Positions 35,443 through 44,426 of a DNA stretch of 64,000 nt are shown piece by piece. Under the pieces are notes generated by a model, which was not told where the DNA came from, did not search any database, and saw only the letters and a list, made by a program, of their open reading frames with translations. How positions within the stretch are numbered: the stretch's first letter is position 1; the number at the start of each line of letters is the position of its first letter. Position numbers and translations under genes: made by a program. The stretch is from G965216695 sp965216695 (lineage in GTDB: Bacteria; Pseudomonadota; Gammaproteobacteria; Pseudomonadales; Azotimanducaceae): assembly GCA_965216695.1 (NCBI GenBank), contig OZ244212.1, positions 4,154,001-4,218,000 on the forward strand, in the 5' to 3' direction.

Positions 35443-36723
35443 ATGCAGTTCGGCATTTTCTACGAACATCAGTTGCCGAGACCCTGGCACCCGGGCTCCG
35501 AACAGCGCCTATTTCACGAAGCGCTCGAACAGGTGGAACTCGCAGACCGGCTGGGCCTTGATTACGCCTGGGAAGTCGAACATCACTTTCTGGAGGAGTA
35601 CTCACACTCAAGCGCTCCGGAGGTGTTTCTCGCGGCTTGCTCCCAGCGCACGAAGAACATTCGCCTCGGGCAGGGTATTCGCCAGGTGATTCCCGGCTAC
35701 AACCATCCCGCGCGCACGGCAGAAGTCATCGCGACGTTGGACCTCGTGTCGAATGGGCGCGTCGACTTCGGTACCGGCGAATCTTCCGCAGAATTGGAAC
35801 TGGGCGGGTTCGGGGTTCCGGTCGCCGAGAAGCGGGCGATCTATCTGGAGGCGACCGAGCAGATTGCCAATATGCTGGCCATGGATCCGTATCCAGGATT
35901 CGATGGTCGGTACTTTTCCATGCCGTGTCGTAACGTCGTGCCCAAACCGGTGCAGAAACCGCACCCGCCGTTGTGGGTAGCGTGTTCGCAGCGCGAGACC
36001 ATCCGTATGGCGGCTCGTTTGGGTATCGGGGCGCTCACATTTGCGTTCGTAGATCCGCTGGAAGCTCGGGAGTGGGTCGACGAGTATTACCGCATCATCC
36101 GAAGCGACGAGTGCGTGCCGATCGGGCACGCGGTTAATGCGAACATCTGCATGGTATCCAGTTTTTCCTGTCACGAAGATCGTGAACGTGCGATCCGCAA
36201 CGGCCTGGAAGGTTTCGAGTTCTTCGGCTTTGCGCTCGGCAGCCTGTATGGTTTTGGTGAACATCGGCCGGGACGGACGAACCTGTGGGAACAGTTCCGG
36301 AAAGCGCAGGCAGCGAAAAGCGAGTTAGAGAGCACGGACTACAACAATGCGCTATCGGGTAGCGCGGGTGGTATCGGTACGCCCGAAGATCTCCGCACAC
36401 ATTTGCGCAAGTTCGCCGACGTGGGAGTGGACCAGGTAACGTTCATTCAGCAGGCTGGCAACAATCGACACGAAGACATCTGTCACTCACTGGAACTTTT
36501 TGCGTCCGAAGTGATGCCGGAATTCAAGGCCCCGGAGGCGAAGCGGCAGGCGCAGAAGGCAGCGGAGCTCGCGCCCTACATAGATGCCGCGATGGCGCGA
36601 AAAAAATTCATGCCGGCGCCGGCGGATGAGGACATTCCGGTGTTTCCCGCACTCGGCCGCAAGATCAGCGAAGAGAGCTCGAACGAGGCGCGCTCCATCT
36701 ATTCGGAGCCCTCTGCCGGCTGA
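35443..36723 (+). CDS. LLM-class flavin-dependent monooxygenase
   Basis: 426 residues of the luciferase-like family: MQFGIFYEHQLPRPW at the N-terminus, DYAWEVEHHFLEEYSHSSAPEVFLAA, NIRLGQGIRQVIPGYNHPARTAEVIATLD, and GRVDFGTGESSAELELGGF. This type includes alkane and limonene monooxygenase-like enzymes that use reduced flavin and O2. A long charged C-terminal tail (from about 370) is less conserved. Substrate unknown; a flavin reductase partner is not adjacent. Confidence 0.87.
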   Translation: MQFGIFYEHQLPRPWHPGSEQRLFHEALEQVELADRLGLDYAWEVEHHFLEEYSHSSAPEVFLAACSQRTKNIRLGQGIRQVIPGYNHPARTAEVIATLDLVSNGRVDFGTGESSAELELGGFGVPVAEKRAIYLEATEQIANMLAMDPYPGFDGRYFSMPCRNVVPKPVQKPHPPLWVACSQRETIRMAARLGIGALTFAFVDPLEAREWVDEYYRIIRSDECVPIGHAVNANICMVSSFSCHEDRERAIRNGLEGFEFFGFALGSLYGFGEHRPGRTNLWEQFRKAQAAKSELESTDYNNALSGSAGGIGTPEDLRTHLRKFADVGVDQVTFIQQAGNNRHEDICHSLELFASEVMPEFKAPEAKRQAQKAAELAPYIDAAMARKKFMPAPADEDIPVFPALGRKISEESSNEARSIYSEPSAG

Positions 36724-36860
36724 CGTTGCACCACACTCTGCCGGGGCGCTTTCGGTATGTCCGACCCGGCAGCGTTGGGGTGGCGAACGGTCATTGGGGT
36801 GCGTTGACTTGGCAAGCCCGACGGCCGACCATTCTAAAATCAGAGAGCAGGGGAAGGTCT

Positions 36861-37787
36861 ATGGCGTTGAGAGTCAAACACTGGATTACTCGCGGCATGA
36901 CGGCCTGCTGCGTCGCCGCGATCTGGGCGCAAGCCGCAATTGCGGAGATTACCGCGCCGGAAGTGCACAAAGCCGTATCTGAGATGGCTGCGGAAATCGA
37001 GCAGGTGCGGTTCATCATCGGTCGCCCGCAGATCGAATACCGCAAATACGAAATCTACGACACACAACCACGGCATCTGTATTCGGTTGCTCGCTCTACG
37101 TTTTTGCGCGTGAATCAGCTGGCGGGTGAACTCGCGGGTGCTCAGCGGCGCGAGATCGGACCCCCACCCATGGAAGAGATTACGTTGGAAGACGCGATGG
37201 ACATGGTCGGTCAGGTCCGTGCGCAATTGCAGTTGGTGAAGCGTGCGCTCGCCATCGACCTGCCTGCGCCGGAGCAGAAACTGAATCGGCGTGCGGATCT
37301 GAATGACGCGTTGCTTGTGCTTGGGGACGCGGGCCGGCAGATGAACGTGGTAATCGGTCGCAACATCGAATGGGCGGCGTTCTACGATCAGGTTGCGCTG
37401 GCAATGACCTATGTGGCGGGTGCGTTGCCGGAGGGTGAACGCTACCCGCCGTTGCCGCCGCTCGAACCCGGTAAGAGCGCACCCGACATTTTTGTGGCGA
37501 TCGACCGCGTCCGTAACGTGGCTGCGAGGATAGCCAAGGAGCATGAGGTTGCGATATTGCGCAGCAGCGTGCCGAACGAACGGACCACCCTGCCTAAGCT
37601 CACGGAACTGGAAGCGTATGATCTGATGACGATTGCGTTGGCGGACCTGGCCGAATTGACGCTCGCAATGGAAGCGGCGGACGTCGATCCGCCGCCCTAC
37701 GCCAGACCGCAGAATCTAGTGGGGTCGCACGTCCATCAACTATTAAGTGGTCTACATCGTCAGCTGGAGATGGTAGCGGAACTCTAG
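36861..37787 (+). CDS. Secreted helical protein of unknown function
   Basis: 308 residues from ATG 36861, preceded by AGGGGAAGG; longer in-frame starts lack a ribosome site and break the signal peptide. The signal peptide (WITRGMTACCVAAIWAQAAIA) is followed by an almost wholly helical protein (VHKAVSEMAAEIEQVRFIIG, EDAMDMVGQVRAQLQLVKRAL, YDLMTIALADLAELTLAME) with a Pro-rich interruption at LPPLEPGKSAPD. I do not recognise a family. Probably periplasmic. Confidence 0.7.
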   Translation: MALRVKHWITRGMTACCVAAIWAQAAIAEITAPEVHKAVSEMAAEIEQVRFIIGRPQIEYRKYEIYDTQPRHLYSVARSTFLRVNQLAGELAGAQRREIGPPPMEEITLEDAMDMVGQVRAQLQLVKRALAIDLPAPEQKLNRRADLNDALLVLGDAGRQMNVVIGRNIEWAAFYDQVALAMTYVAGALPEGERYPPLPPLEPGKSAPDIFVAIDRVRNVAARIAKEHEVAILRSSVPNERTTLPKLTELEAYDLMTIALADLAELTLAMEAADVDPPPYARPQNLVGSHVHQLLSGLHRQLEMVAEL

Positions 37788-37806
37788 CAGCGGCGCCTGC
37801 GCGCGC

Positions 37807-38406
37807 TCAGCCGCGGTTTAGCGCGCGTAGATGGGATGCTTCATTCAGGCTAACCAGGTTGCGCTCCCCACTACGCGCGCACAGATAGCGATGAATGCTG
37901 GTGTACTTGGGTTCGAAGAACATGCGCGGGGTCATCGCCAGCACATGCGCGGTCCACACGTTGATGACGCCGCCGTGGCAGAAGACCGCAACGCGCTCTC
38001 CGGCATGTTTCGCAACGACCTGTTCTAGGGTGTTCACTACGCGTGCATGAAACTGGTGGATGTCGATGTTGTCGTTGTAGCCTCCACTCACGAATGCTCG
38101 CCAAGCCTCCGGGTCTTCGGCGCGCAGCTCCTCCATGGGTATATAGGCGGATTCCTTCGCGTCGAATTCCACGATGCCGTCGAGCTGGGTGATCGGCAGG
38201 TTGATCTCGGACGCATAGGGTTCCGCGGTTTCGCGGGCGCGGTTCATCACACTCGAGTACACAGCGTTCGCCGGGTCTTCGTTGGCGAGACTGCGCGCAA
38301 CGGCGGCAGCCTGGGCGCGTCCCACGTCTGAGAGGGGCGGATCGGCGGTTCCCTCGGCGACCTGCTGGCGCTCGGGTAGGCCGTGACGAACTAGAATCAG
38401 TTCCAT
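37807..38406 (-). CDS. Histidine phosphatase-family protein
   Basis: 199 residues. The catalytic LILVRHG at the N-terminus and VAVFCHGGVINVW in the second half are the phosphoglycerate-mutase-like signature; Arg and Glu of SSVMNRARETAEPY and EFDAKE complete the site. The substrate is unknown (sugar phosphates, phosphoproteins or others). Ends 20 bases from the convergent secreted helical protein. Confidence 0.87.
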   Translation of the reverse strand: MELILVRHGLPERQQVAEGTADPPLSDVGRAQAAAVARSLANEDPANAVYSSVMNRARETAEPYASEINLPITQLDGIVEFDAKESAYIPMEELRAEDPEAWRAFVSGGYNDNIDIHQFHARVVNTLEQVVAKHAGERVAVFCHGGVINVWTAHVLAMTPRMFFEPKYTSIHRYLCARSGERNLVSLNEASHLRALNRG

Positions 38407-38485
38407 GCGATGTGCCGGGTGATTTGAGAAGGGATCGGATGACCATAATAGATGATTGAGGTGCTTGCATGGTTTCCGTGCCTGT

Positions 38486-39241
38486 TCAGTCTGTGCCGCC
38501 GGTGAGCGGTACGAATATCACCGGGAGTAACGCCTGGGCCGTGGTCGATCCGTTGACGTGCTTCTGCACCAGGGTCAGCATCTGTCCCTGGTCAGGCTCC
38601 CCGACCGGCATGATCAGCCGGCCGCCGGGCCGCAATTGTTGCACCAGCTTCGGTGGAATCTGTGGCCCTGCTGCGGTCACAATCACCGCATCGAATGGTG
38701 CGGCGTCCGGCCATCCAAGCCAGCCGTCCCCGTCGCGAACCTCTACGTTGCGGTAGTTCATTCGCGAGAGTCGTGCGCGCGCCTCTTCTGCGAGCTTGGC
38801 GACAATTTCGATTGTGTAAACCTCCTTGGCGAGCTCCGCGAGTACCGCGGCCTGGTAACCCGAACCCGTGCCGATCTCCAGGACGCGATCGGTGCCTGTC
38901 AGTGACAGCGCGTGCGTCATTAGCGCCACGATGAACGGCTGCGAGATCGTTTGCCCGTGACCGATCGGTAGAGGGCGGTTCACGTAAGCCTGAGCCCGCG
39001 CCTGTCGGGGAACGTACTCGTGTCTGGGTACGCGCAGCATCGCGGCAACGACTGCATCGCTTGGTTGATCGAAACCCGTGTAATCTCTGGTTCGGGCGAA
39101 ATCGCTGCGCACGGTCTCCACAAGACGGTGAAGCTCATCCACCGAACGGGCTTGCCGTTCGCCCGCTGAGCCCATTGGTGCAAGCCCTGCCAGCAGAACG
39201 AGGCCAGCGGCTCTGAGGCATAGTGCGGAAGTCAGGCGCAT
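38486..39241 (-). CDS. pcm: Exported protein-L-isoaspartate O-methyltransferase
   Basis: 251 residues from ATG 39241; longer frames add a highly basic, unlikely extension. An N-terminal signal (LCLRAAGLVLLAGLAPMGSAG) precedes the PCMT fold: RVPRHEYVP, IGHGQTISQPFIVALMTHAL, VLEIGTGSGYQAAVLAELA, VIVTAAGPQIPPKLVQQLRPGG. PCMT repairs isoaspartyl residues using SAM. The signal peptide would place it in the periplasm, where the SAM source is unclear. The SDR upstream ends eight bases before its start, so they are co-transcribed. Confidence 0.87.
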   Translation of the reverse strand: MRLTSALCLRAAGLVLLAGLAPMGSAGERQARSVDELHRLVETVRSDFARTRDYTGFDQPSDAVVAAMLRVPRHEYVPRQARAQAYVNRPLPIGHGQTISQPFIVALMTHALSLTGTDRVLEIGTGSGYQAAVLAELAKEVYTIEIVAKLAEEARARLSRMNYRNVEVRDGDGWLGWPDAAPFDAVIVTAAGPQIPPKLVQQLRPGGRLIMPVGEPDQGQMLTLVQKHVNGSTTAQALLPVIFVPLTGGTD

Positions 39242-39249
39242 ATCGGCGC

Positions 39250-40071
39250 TCAGTACTTTATGTATTTTGTGAACGCGCCGTCGATCACTATGTTCTCCCC
39301 GGTAACCCAGGACGCGCGCGGGCTTGCCAGAAACGCGACCACGTCCGCCACTTCCTGTGGTTTGCCGAGACGCGCGGCGGGTTGGCGGGCGACGTTTTCG
39401 TCGTAGTAGTCGGGCAGGGCGCGCTGAATCTTGTCCCACGATCCGCCTTCGACAAACACCGGGCCGGGTGAGACGGTGTTCGCGCGGATGCCTTCGCTCA
39501 TATACTCGTACGCCAGCTGGCAGACGTAGTTGATCAGTGCGCCCTTGAATGCGCCGTAACTCTGCGACCCTTGACCGTAGGCGTGATAGTCGACGGCGGT
39601 AATCGTCGAGACCTGAACGAATGCGGCTTCACCCGATTGCTTGAGAAACGGGTACGCGTTGTCCCACAGTGTTACGGCAGACAGGATGTCCACGTCGAAC
39701 TGGCGCTGCCAGCCGTCGCGGTTTCGGGGTTGCCCTCCCAGCGCACTGGTGTTGGAAACGACGATGTCGATCCCTTCCATTGTTGCGGCCGCGTCCCGGA
39801 CCCACTTGGCCAGCGCGTCGTGATCGGATGCATCCACGACGGAGCCGTAAACTTCGCCGAATGCGCGCATTTTCTCGACGGCCTGTTCCACGCCGTCGGT
39901 ACGGACCTCGCCCTGCAGCCGCGGATCTTCATCCTCCGGTTCAACCCGCGCTGTACGCGAACAGAAAGAAACAATTGCCCCTTCCTGGAGAAACGTCTCG
40001 CCGATGGCGCGACCCAGACCGCGCGATCCGCCGGTGATAATCACTTTCTTTCCCGCAAGTCCGAGGTCCAT
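39250..40071 (-). CDS. SDR-family oxidoreductase
   Basis: About 273 residues from ATG 40071 (GGGAG eight bases upstream; ATG/GTG codons five residues further up are alternatives). TGGSRGLG cofactor loop, FCSRTAR after strand 2, VQVSTITA with Ser, YGAFKGA for Tyr/Lys, and IVIDGAFTKYIKY at the end. The NNAG segment reads SNTS, so the Asn is shifted. Substrate unknown. It precedes pcm in the same transcript. Confidence 0.87.
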   Translation of the reverse strand: MDLGLAGKKVIITGGSRGLGRAIGETFLQEGAIVSFCSRTARVEPEDEDPRLQGEVRTDGVEQAVEKMRAFGEVYGSVVDASDHDALAKWVRDAAATMEGIDIVVSNTSALGGQPRNRDGWQRQFDVDILSAVTLWDNAYPFLKQSGEAAFVQVSTITAVDYHAYGQGSQSYGAFKGALINYVCQLAYEYMSEGIRANTVSPGPVFVEGGSWDKIQRALPDYYDENVARQPAARLGKPQEVADVVAFLASPRASWVTGENIVIDGAFTKYIKY

Positions 40072-40213
40072 TGTGCCGTCTCCCACCTGTTTTCCGGTCA
40101 GACTACAAAGAGATCGACGCGGTTGCCACCGCCGGGTTGACTCGTCCCGTTGAGTGGTGCTTATCTGGAGACATCACTCTCGCGAATGGCCCTATACCAG
40201 GAGAAGCATTCAA

Positions 40214-40660
40214 ATGACGACGACACCGCTGGATGAACGTATTGCGTTGCAGGATCTGATGACCGATTACTGCTACGCGGTAGATCAGCTCTCGGACGTT
40301 GAATCTTTGCTGGATCTGTTCACTGAAGACGCGGTGCTGGATTTTACGGACATCGGCCTCCCGGCGATGCCGGGAAAGCCTGAATTTCGTAAGTTCTACA
40401 CCGGTGTGTTCGAGGACATGTCGCACCACACGCACTATCTGTCCAACTTCCGAGTCGAAGCCTACTCGGGCGATCGCGCAACGGTGCGAGCCTACGTGCA
40501 GGGGCTCGGTCGCGGTAACGATGGCAACGAGACCCACGTGCATGTGCGTTATCGGATGGCGTGTGTGAAGCGCGACGACGGTTGGAAGTGCGCGAGCTTT
40601 TGGATCCTGACAGGCATGCCCTTGCCGGATTCATTGGAGGAGTTGCACGGACACCGTTGA
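40214..40660 (+). CDS. SnoaL/NTF2-like protein
   Basis: 148 residues from ATG 40214 with AGGAG upstream. LQDLMTDYCYAVDQ, LLDLFTEDAVLDF, HHTHYLSNFRV, VRAYVQGLGRG, HVHVRYRMACVKRDDGWKCASFWILTG: the cone-shaped fold of SnoaL-like hydrolase, isomerase and ring-hydroxylating small-subunit relatives. It lies 49 bases before a Rieske oxygenase alpha subunit on the same strand and could be an auxiliary subunit or an isomerase in the same pathway (inference). Confidence 0.83.
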   Translation: MTTTPLDERIALQDLMTDYCYAVDQLSDVESLLDLFTEDAVLDFTDIGLPAMPGKPEFRKFYTGVFEDMSHHTHYLSNFRVEAYSGDRATVRAYVQGLGRGNDGNETHVHVRYRMACVKRDDGWKCASFWILTGMPLPDSLEELHGHR

Positions 40661-40709
40661 AACGCGGCGCTCGGGGCGTTGGTTCAATCAGAGTAGCGAG
40701 GCAGGTTCA

Positions 40710-42053
40710 ATGGGCAACGCGGCAAAACGTTCTAAACCAGCAACGTTTCCTGTACACCCGGATGCCCGGGTCCCGACGGCGCGCGGTGACGCGATAACAG
40801 GTGAGCGTTACTGGTCCAAGGAATTCGCGGACCGGGAGTGGGAGCATATGTGGAAACGCGTATGGCATCTGGGTGGACGCACGGCGCAATTCGAGCAGGC
40901 GGGCGACTTCATCGTTCACGATTTCCGGCACGAATCTGTGGTTATGATGAAACAACGCGACGGCTCGATTCGCGCGTTCTTCAACGTCTGCATGCACAGA
41001 GGGAATCAACTGCTGTCGACGCCGGATGGTGCGTTGGCCAACGGTATTACTTGCCCATATCACGGTTGGCGTTACGATCTCGACGGCGAATTGCTGGAGG
41101 TTCAGGATCCTGAGGACTTTCCTCAGGGCAATCCCTGCGGCCGGTTGCGAATGAAGGAGCTGCGTTGTGAAGTCTGGGCTGGATTCGTGTTCTGGACGTT
41201 CGACCCGGATGCGCCGCCGTTGCAGACGTATCTGGATCCGGTGCCCGTGCTGCTCGCAAACCGAAGGCTGGAGGACTACACGCGCGTTGTGTGGCGCACG
41301 CTTCGTGTGAACACGAACTGGAAGTTCGCTTCCGACAATTTCAACGAGTCCTACCACATACCGTCAGTCCACCCGCAGCTGATGGCGATGATCGACGATC
41401 ACTACTCGACCACGGTGTTCGAAATGTACCCCAATGGTCACAATCGCATGATCGAGAAGCTGCAGCCGTCGTCCCGCCTGCCGACCAAGGACCAGGTTGA
41501 ACCGCTCTGGGCCGACGTGTTGGCTGCATGGGACATCAATCCCGGCGAGTTCGAGGGGCGGGCCCAGGAAGCGCGACTGGCTCTGCAGCGGGCTAGACGG
41601 AAACTTGGACCCGAACGCGGGTACGCGTACTTCGACAACCTGCTCGACGACGAGTTGACCGATCAGATGCACCACACGTGCTTTCCGAACCTGACGCTCA
41701 CGGCAACGCCGGAGGGTGTGCACCTGTTTCGAACCGAGCCGGACGCCGACGACCCCAACTGGTCTACCTTCGATTACTGGTACCTGGTGCCGACGGTCGA
41801 TGGCGCAACGGAGGTCGCCACGTTGTCAGGGATGCGGCCGTATGAAGAAGCAGCCCATGAAGAGGGTGAATTCAGCGACTACGAGGCAACGATCGATCAG
41901 GGCAACTTTCTCGCGCAGGATCTGAACCTGGCGGTGACTCAACAGAAGGGGCTGCGCTCGATGGCGTTTGAGGACTGCTACCTCAGTGAACAGGAAACCC
42001 GGGTCCGGCGCTTTCACGAGGTGTTGAACGACTACTTGAGCGGCGTGCGCTAA
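40710..42053 (+). CDS. Rieske non-heme iron oxygenase, alpha subunit
   Basis: 447 residues. Rieske 2Fe-2S centre: CMHRGNQL (Cys-x-His) and CPYHGWRY (Cys-x-x-His). Mononuclear iron site: FASDNFNESYHIPSVHPQ, with the two His and the bridging Asp/Asn as in ring-hydroxylating dioxygenases, and a further Asp in the C-terminal half. Such enzymes hydroxylate or demethylate aromatic, terpenoid or steroid-like substrates with electrons from a reductase, which is not adjacent. Its 3' end overlaps the App1-like gene by four bases on the other strand. Confidence 0.92.
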   Translation: MGNAAKRSKPATFPVHPDARVPTARGDAITGERYWSKEFADREWEHMWKRVWHLGGRTAQFEQAGDFIVHDFRHESVVMMKQRDGSIRAFFNVCMHRGNQLLSTPDGALANGITCPYHGWRYDLDGELLEVQDPEDFPQGNPCGRLRMKELRCEVWAGFVFWTFDPDAPPLQTYLDPVPVLLANRRLEDYTRVVWRTLRVNTNWKFASDNFNESYHIPSVHPQLMAMIDDHYSTTVFEMYPNGHNRMIEKLQPSSRLPTKDQVEPLWADVLAAWDINPGEFEGRAQEARLALQRARRKLGPERGYAYFDNLLDDELTDQMHHTCFPNLTLTATPEGVHLFRTEPDADDPNWSTFDYWYLVPTVDGATEVATLSGMRPYEEAAHEEGEFSDYEATIDQGNFLAQDLNLAVTQQKGLRSMAFEDCYLSEQETRVRRFHEVLNDYLSGVR

Positions 42054-43246
42054 CGATCGGTTGCCGGTGGGGATGGCGCGAGCGGCGCACGGTCCGTGTC
42101 TGCAACGACGGCCCGTCGAACGTCGGCCACGGCGTCTGGTGTGATGAAACCGAGCTCAGCTGCAACCGCAGCAATCTCCAGGCTGTCTCGTACGCGACGG
42201 AACAGCAGCTCGCCGGTCGCGTGACGTTCCAGCAGTGCATCCACAGCAGCGTCCAGATCGGAGTCGTGATCGGGGTCTACGTCGCGAATGAATACCGCAG
42301 GCACCCGGCCGGGGAACTCGTCTACGATCTGTCCATACACTTTGGTGTCTTTCTGACCCGAATCGCCGATCAGAACTACGGACAGCTTGGGAAACGTGCG
42401 CAGCAGTGTTCGAATCGAATTCAGTTTGTGTTCGGAGTGACCAAACAGGTTTTCAAGGCCTAGATCACGCAGCAACAGCGGGCCGGGTGGAATGTCGTTC
42501 AGTTCCAGGAAATCGTCCAGCAGGTCGAACAGATTCCACGGCGAGTCCGAGACGTAGAACAGGGGGTTTTCAGCATGACCGCTGCCGCCGCCGTGAAGTG
42601 CGCGGTAGAGGGCCGCGGCGCCAAGCAGCGGTTTTCGTGTTTTAGCGTTGTGCAGAAAGGTCAACTGCGCGGCGAGAAGTAGTTGAGTGAGCCCGGTGTG
42701 AATCACGGTGTCGTCGAGATCACTGATGATCATGAACTGGGATTGGGGCGTCGCGGCGAATATGCGATGGGTGGAAACGAGATGTGTGCCGGCGATGTCG
42801 TGCTCTGCGGTCACACGCGCTGGTACGTCATGCCCGCGCGGGATAACCAGAGACGCATCGTAGTATCCCTCCGCGTCGGTCGTCACATCGGTGCGTGTAC
42901 CGGCGCACGTTAGCGCAACCTGTGCGCCGACAATCTCATCGCTCTCCCAGCGGGTGAACGTGGCTCGTAAGTTGTCCCACCAATCGTCGTCGTCCCGAGG
43001 GCCGCGATAAGGGGCGTTTGCAAGTACCCGACCCCGCACGAGGACGCGGTTTCCGGTCGCGTAGCCGTGATAGGCGCAAATGTGGCGCGGCTGATTGAGC
43101 CCCAAGCGCCGAGTCAGGCGCCGCCACGCGTTGTCGACGAACCTCTCGGCGTCGAGTACGGGCCGCTGTAGACGGTCTGCGACCGCCTCACGCCAGCCAG
43201 GTTTGTGTTTGATTACCACGTCGCTCCCATTCCGGTACCGGGGCAC
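42050..43246 (-). CDS. App1-family (DUF2183) phosphatase-like protein
   Basis: 398 residues from GTG 43246; GTG 43219 with GGGAG just upstream is a possible alternative. The N-terminal half contains YHGYATGNRVLVRGRVL and WDNLRATFTRWESDEIVG; the App1 catalytic domain has SDLDDTVIHTG (DxDxT), FYVSDSPWNLFDLL and LIGDSGQKDTKVYG, with RDVDPD. The fungal relative is a Mg2+-dependent phosphatidate phosphatase, so a lipid-phosphatase role is possible. Confidence 0.85.
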   Translation of the reverse strand: MPRYRNGSDVVIKHKPGWREAVADRLQRPVLDAERFVDNAWRRLTRRLGLNQPRHICAYHGYATGNRVLVRGRVLANAPYRGPRDDDDWWDNLRATFTRWESDEIVGAQVALTCAGTRTDVTTDAEGYYDASLVIPRGHDVPARVTAEHDIAGTHLVSTHRIFAATPQSQFMIISDLDDTVIHTGLTQLLLAAQLTFLHNAKTRKPLLGAAALYRALHGGGSGHAENPLFYVSDSPWNLFDLLDDFLELNDIPPGPLLLRDLGLENLFGHSEHKLNSIRTLLRTFPKLSVVLIGDSGQKDTKVYGQIVDEFPGRVPAVFIRDVDPDHDSDLDAAVDALLERHATGELLFRRVRDSLEIAAVAAELGFITPDAVADVRRAVVADTDRAPLAPSPPATDR

Positions 43247-43343
43247 TCAGCCTGACCCGCTCGAGGCCGCCATGCTGTATCGTCTTGGATTCTCGTTCAA
43301 CGGCAAATGTTGCCAGCCCGAGAACAAGGGTGGGAGGAAACAA

Positions 43344-44387
43344 ATGGCGTACAAAGTGTTTCAGTGGGCGAGCGGCACCGTTGGATGTCACGCCGCCCGA
43401 GCCGTGCTCACGCGCGAGTCGTTGGAGCTTGTCGGGATGCACGTATATTCGCCGGACAAGGTGGGCGCGGATGTGGGCACAATCGTCGGTTGTGATGCTA
43501 CAGGCGTGAACGCGACGAACTCCGTCGATCTTGTCGTTGCGTCGGAGGCGGACGTTGTTATCCATGCGCCGCTGCCATCGAAGGTATACGGGGAAGATCC
43601 GGACCGCGACCTTGACGATATCTGCGCACTGCTGGCGGCGGGAAAGAACGTTGTTACGGTGGTCGGCTACATGTACCCCAAAGCGCATGGGCCGGAGCTG
43701 GTGCGGCGTCTACAGGACGCGTGCAACGCCGGGGGCAGTTCCTTTCATTCCACCGGTTTGAATCCTGGTTGGATGGGGGATCTGGTCCCGCTTACGATGA
43801 GCGCATTGAGTCGAACAATTGAGCGCGTGGAAGTTCGCGAGATTTCGAGTTTCGAATTCTACCCATCGCCGGAAATCATGTTCGACTCCATGGGATTCAA
43901 TGCGCTGCCGGACGATTTCGAACGCCAGGGCGCGCGTCGTGCGGACTGGCTGGACGGCCTGTTCAGCGAGAGCGTTCAGATGGTTGCGGACGGCATGAAT
44001 CTGGGCGTTGTCGATGTGGAACGTACACGTGAAATTGCGATTGCATCGGAAGATTTCGAGACCGCGTCCGGAACCGTTCGCGAAGGCAGGGTGGCCGGTC
44101 AACATTGGCGCTGGTCGGGCCGGGACGCTGATGGACGCGAGCGTATGGTGCACGAAACGGTCTGGCGCATGCATCACGCGGTTGCGCCGGAGTGGCCTGA
44201 GGGCAATCACTCGATTGTGTTCGACGGCGTGCCGTCCATGCGTATGGAATTTCCGCCGGACTACGGCGTGAGCGACGGTCTGCTCGGAACGGCCATGCAT
44301 GCAGTCAATGCGATACCATATGTGGTGGACGCACCACCCGGTGTTCAGACATTCCTGGACCTTCCGTGGATCACGTGTCGTCAGTAG
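43344..44387 (+). CDS. Dihydrodipicolinate reductase-like dehydrogenase
   Basis: 347 residues from ATG 43344, which has an excellent GGGAGGAAACAA leader; the open frame extends much further upstream as a shadow. KVFQWASGTVGCHAARAVL is the Rossmann start, followed by HVYSPDKVGADVGTIVG, DVVIHAPLPSKVYG, GKNVVTVVGYMYP, and STGLNPGWMGDLVPLTMSA. These features fit the NAD(P)H-dependent amine-dehydrogenase/DHDPR-like family. In actinobacteria and gammaproteobacteria, relatives sit in steroid- or terpene-degradation clusters; the role here is inferred. Confidence 0.8.
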   Translation: MAYKVFQWASGTVGCHAARAVLTRESLELVGMHVYSPDKVGADVGTIVGCDATGVNATNSVDLVVASEADVVIHAPLPSKVYGEDPDRDLDDICALLAAGKNVVTVVGYMYPKAHGPELVRRLQDACNAGGSSFHSTGLNPGWMGDLVPLTMSALSRTIERVEVREISSFEFYPSPEIMFDSMGFNALPDDFERQGARRADWLDGLFSESVQMVADGMNLGVVDVERTREIAIASEDFETASGTVREGRVAGQHWRWSGRDADGRERMVHETVWRMHHAVAPEWPEGNHSIVFDGVPSMRMEFPPDYGVSDGLLGTAMHAVNAIPYVVDAPPGVQTFLDLPWITCRQ

Positions 44388-44426
44388 TCGTGCCCGGGCT
44401 CGCTCGTTGATGCCGATCGTTTCCGT

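Noticed and set aside
43095..43343. Upstream extension of the DHDPR-like gene
   Set aside because: It overlaps the App1-like gene antisense, and GGGAGGAAACAA before ATG 43344 fixes the start.
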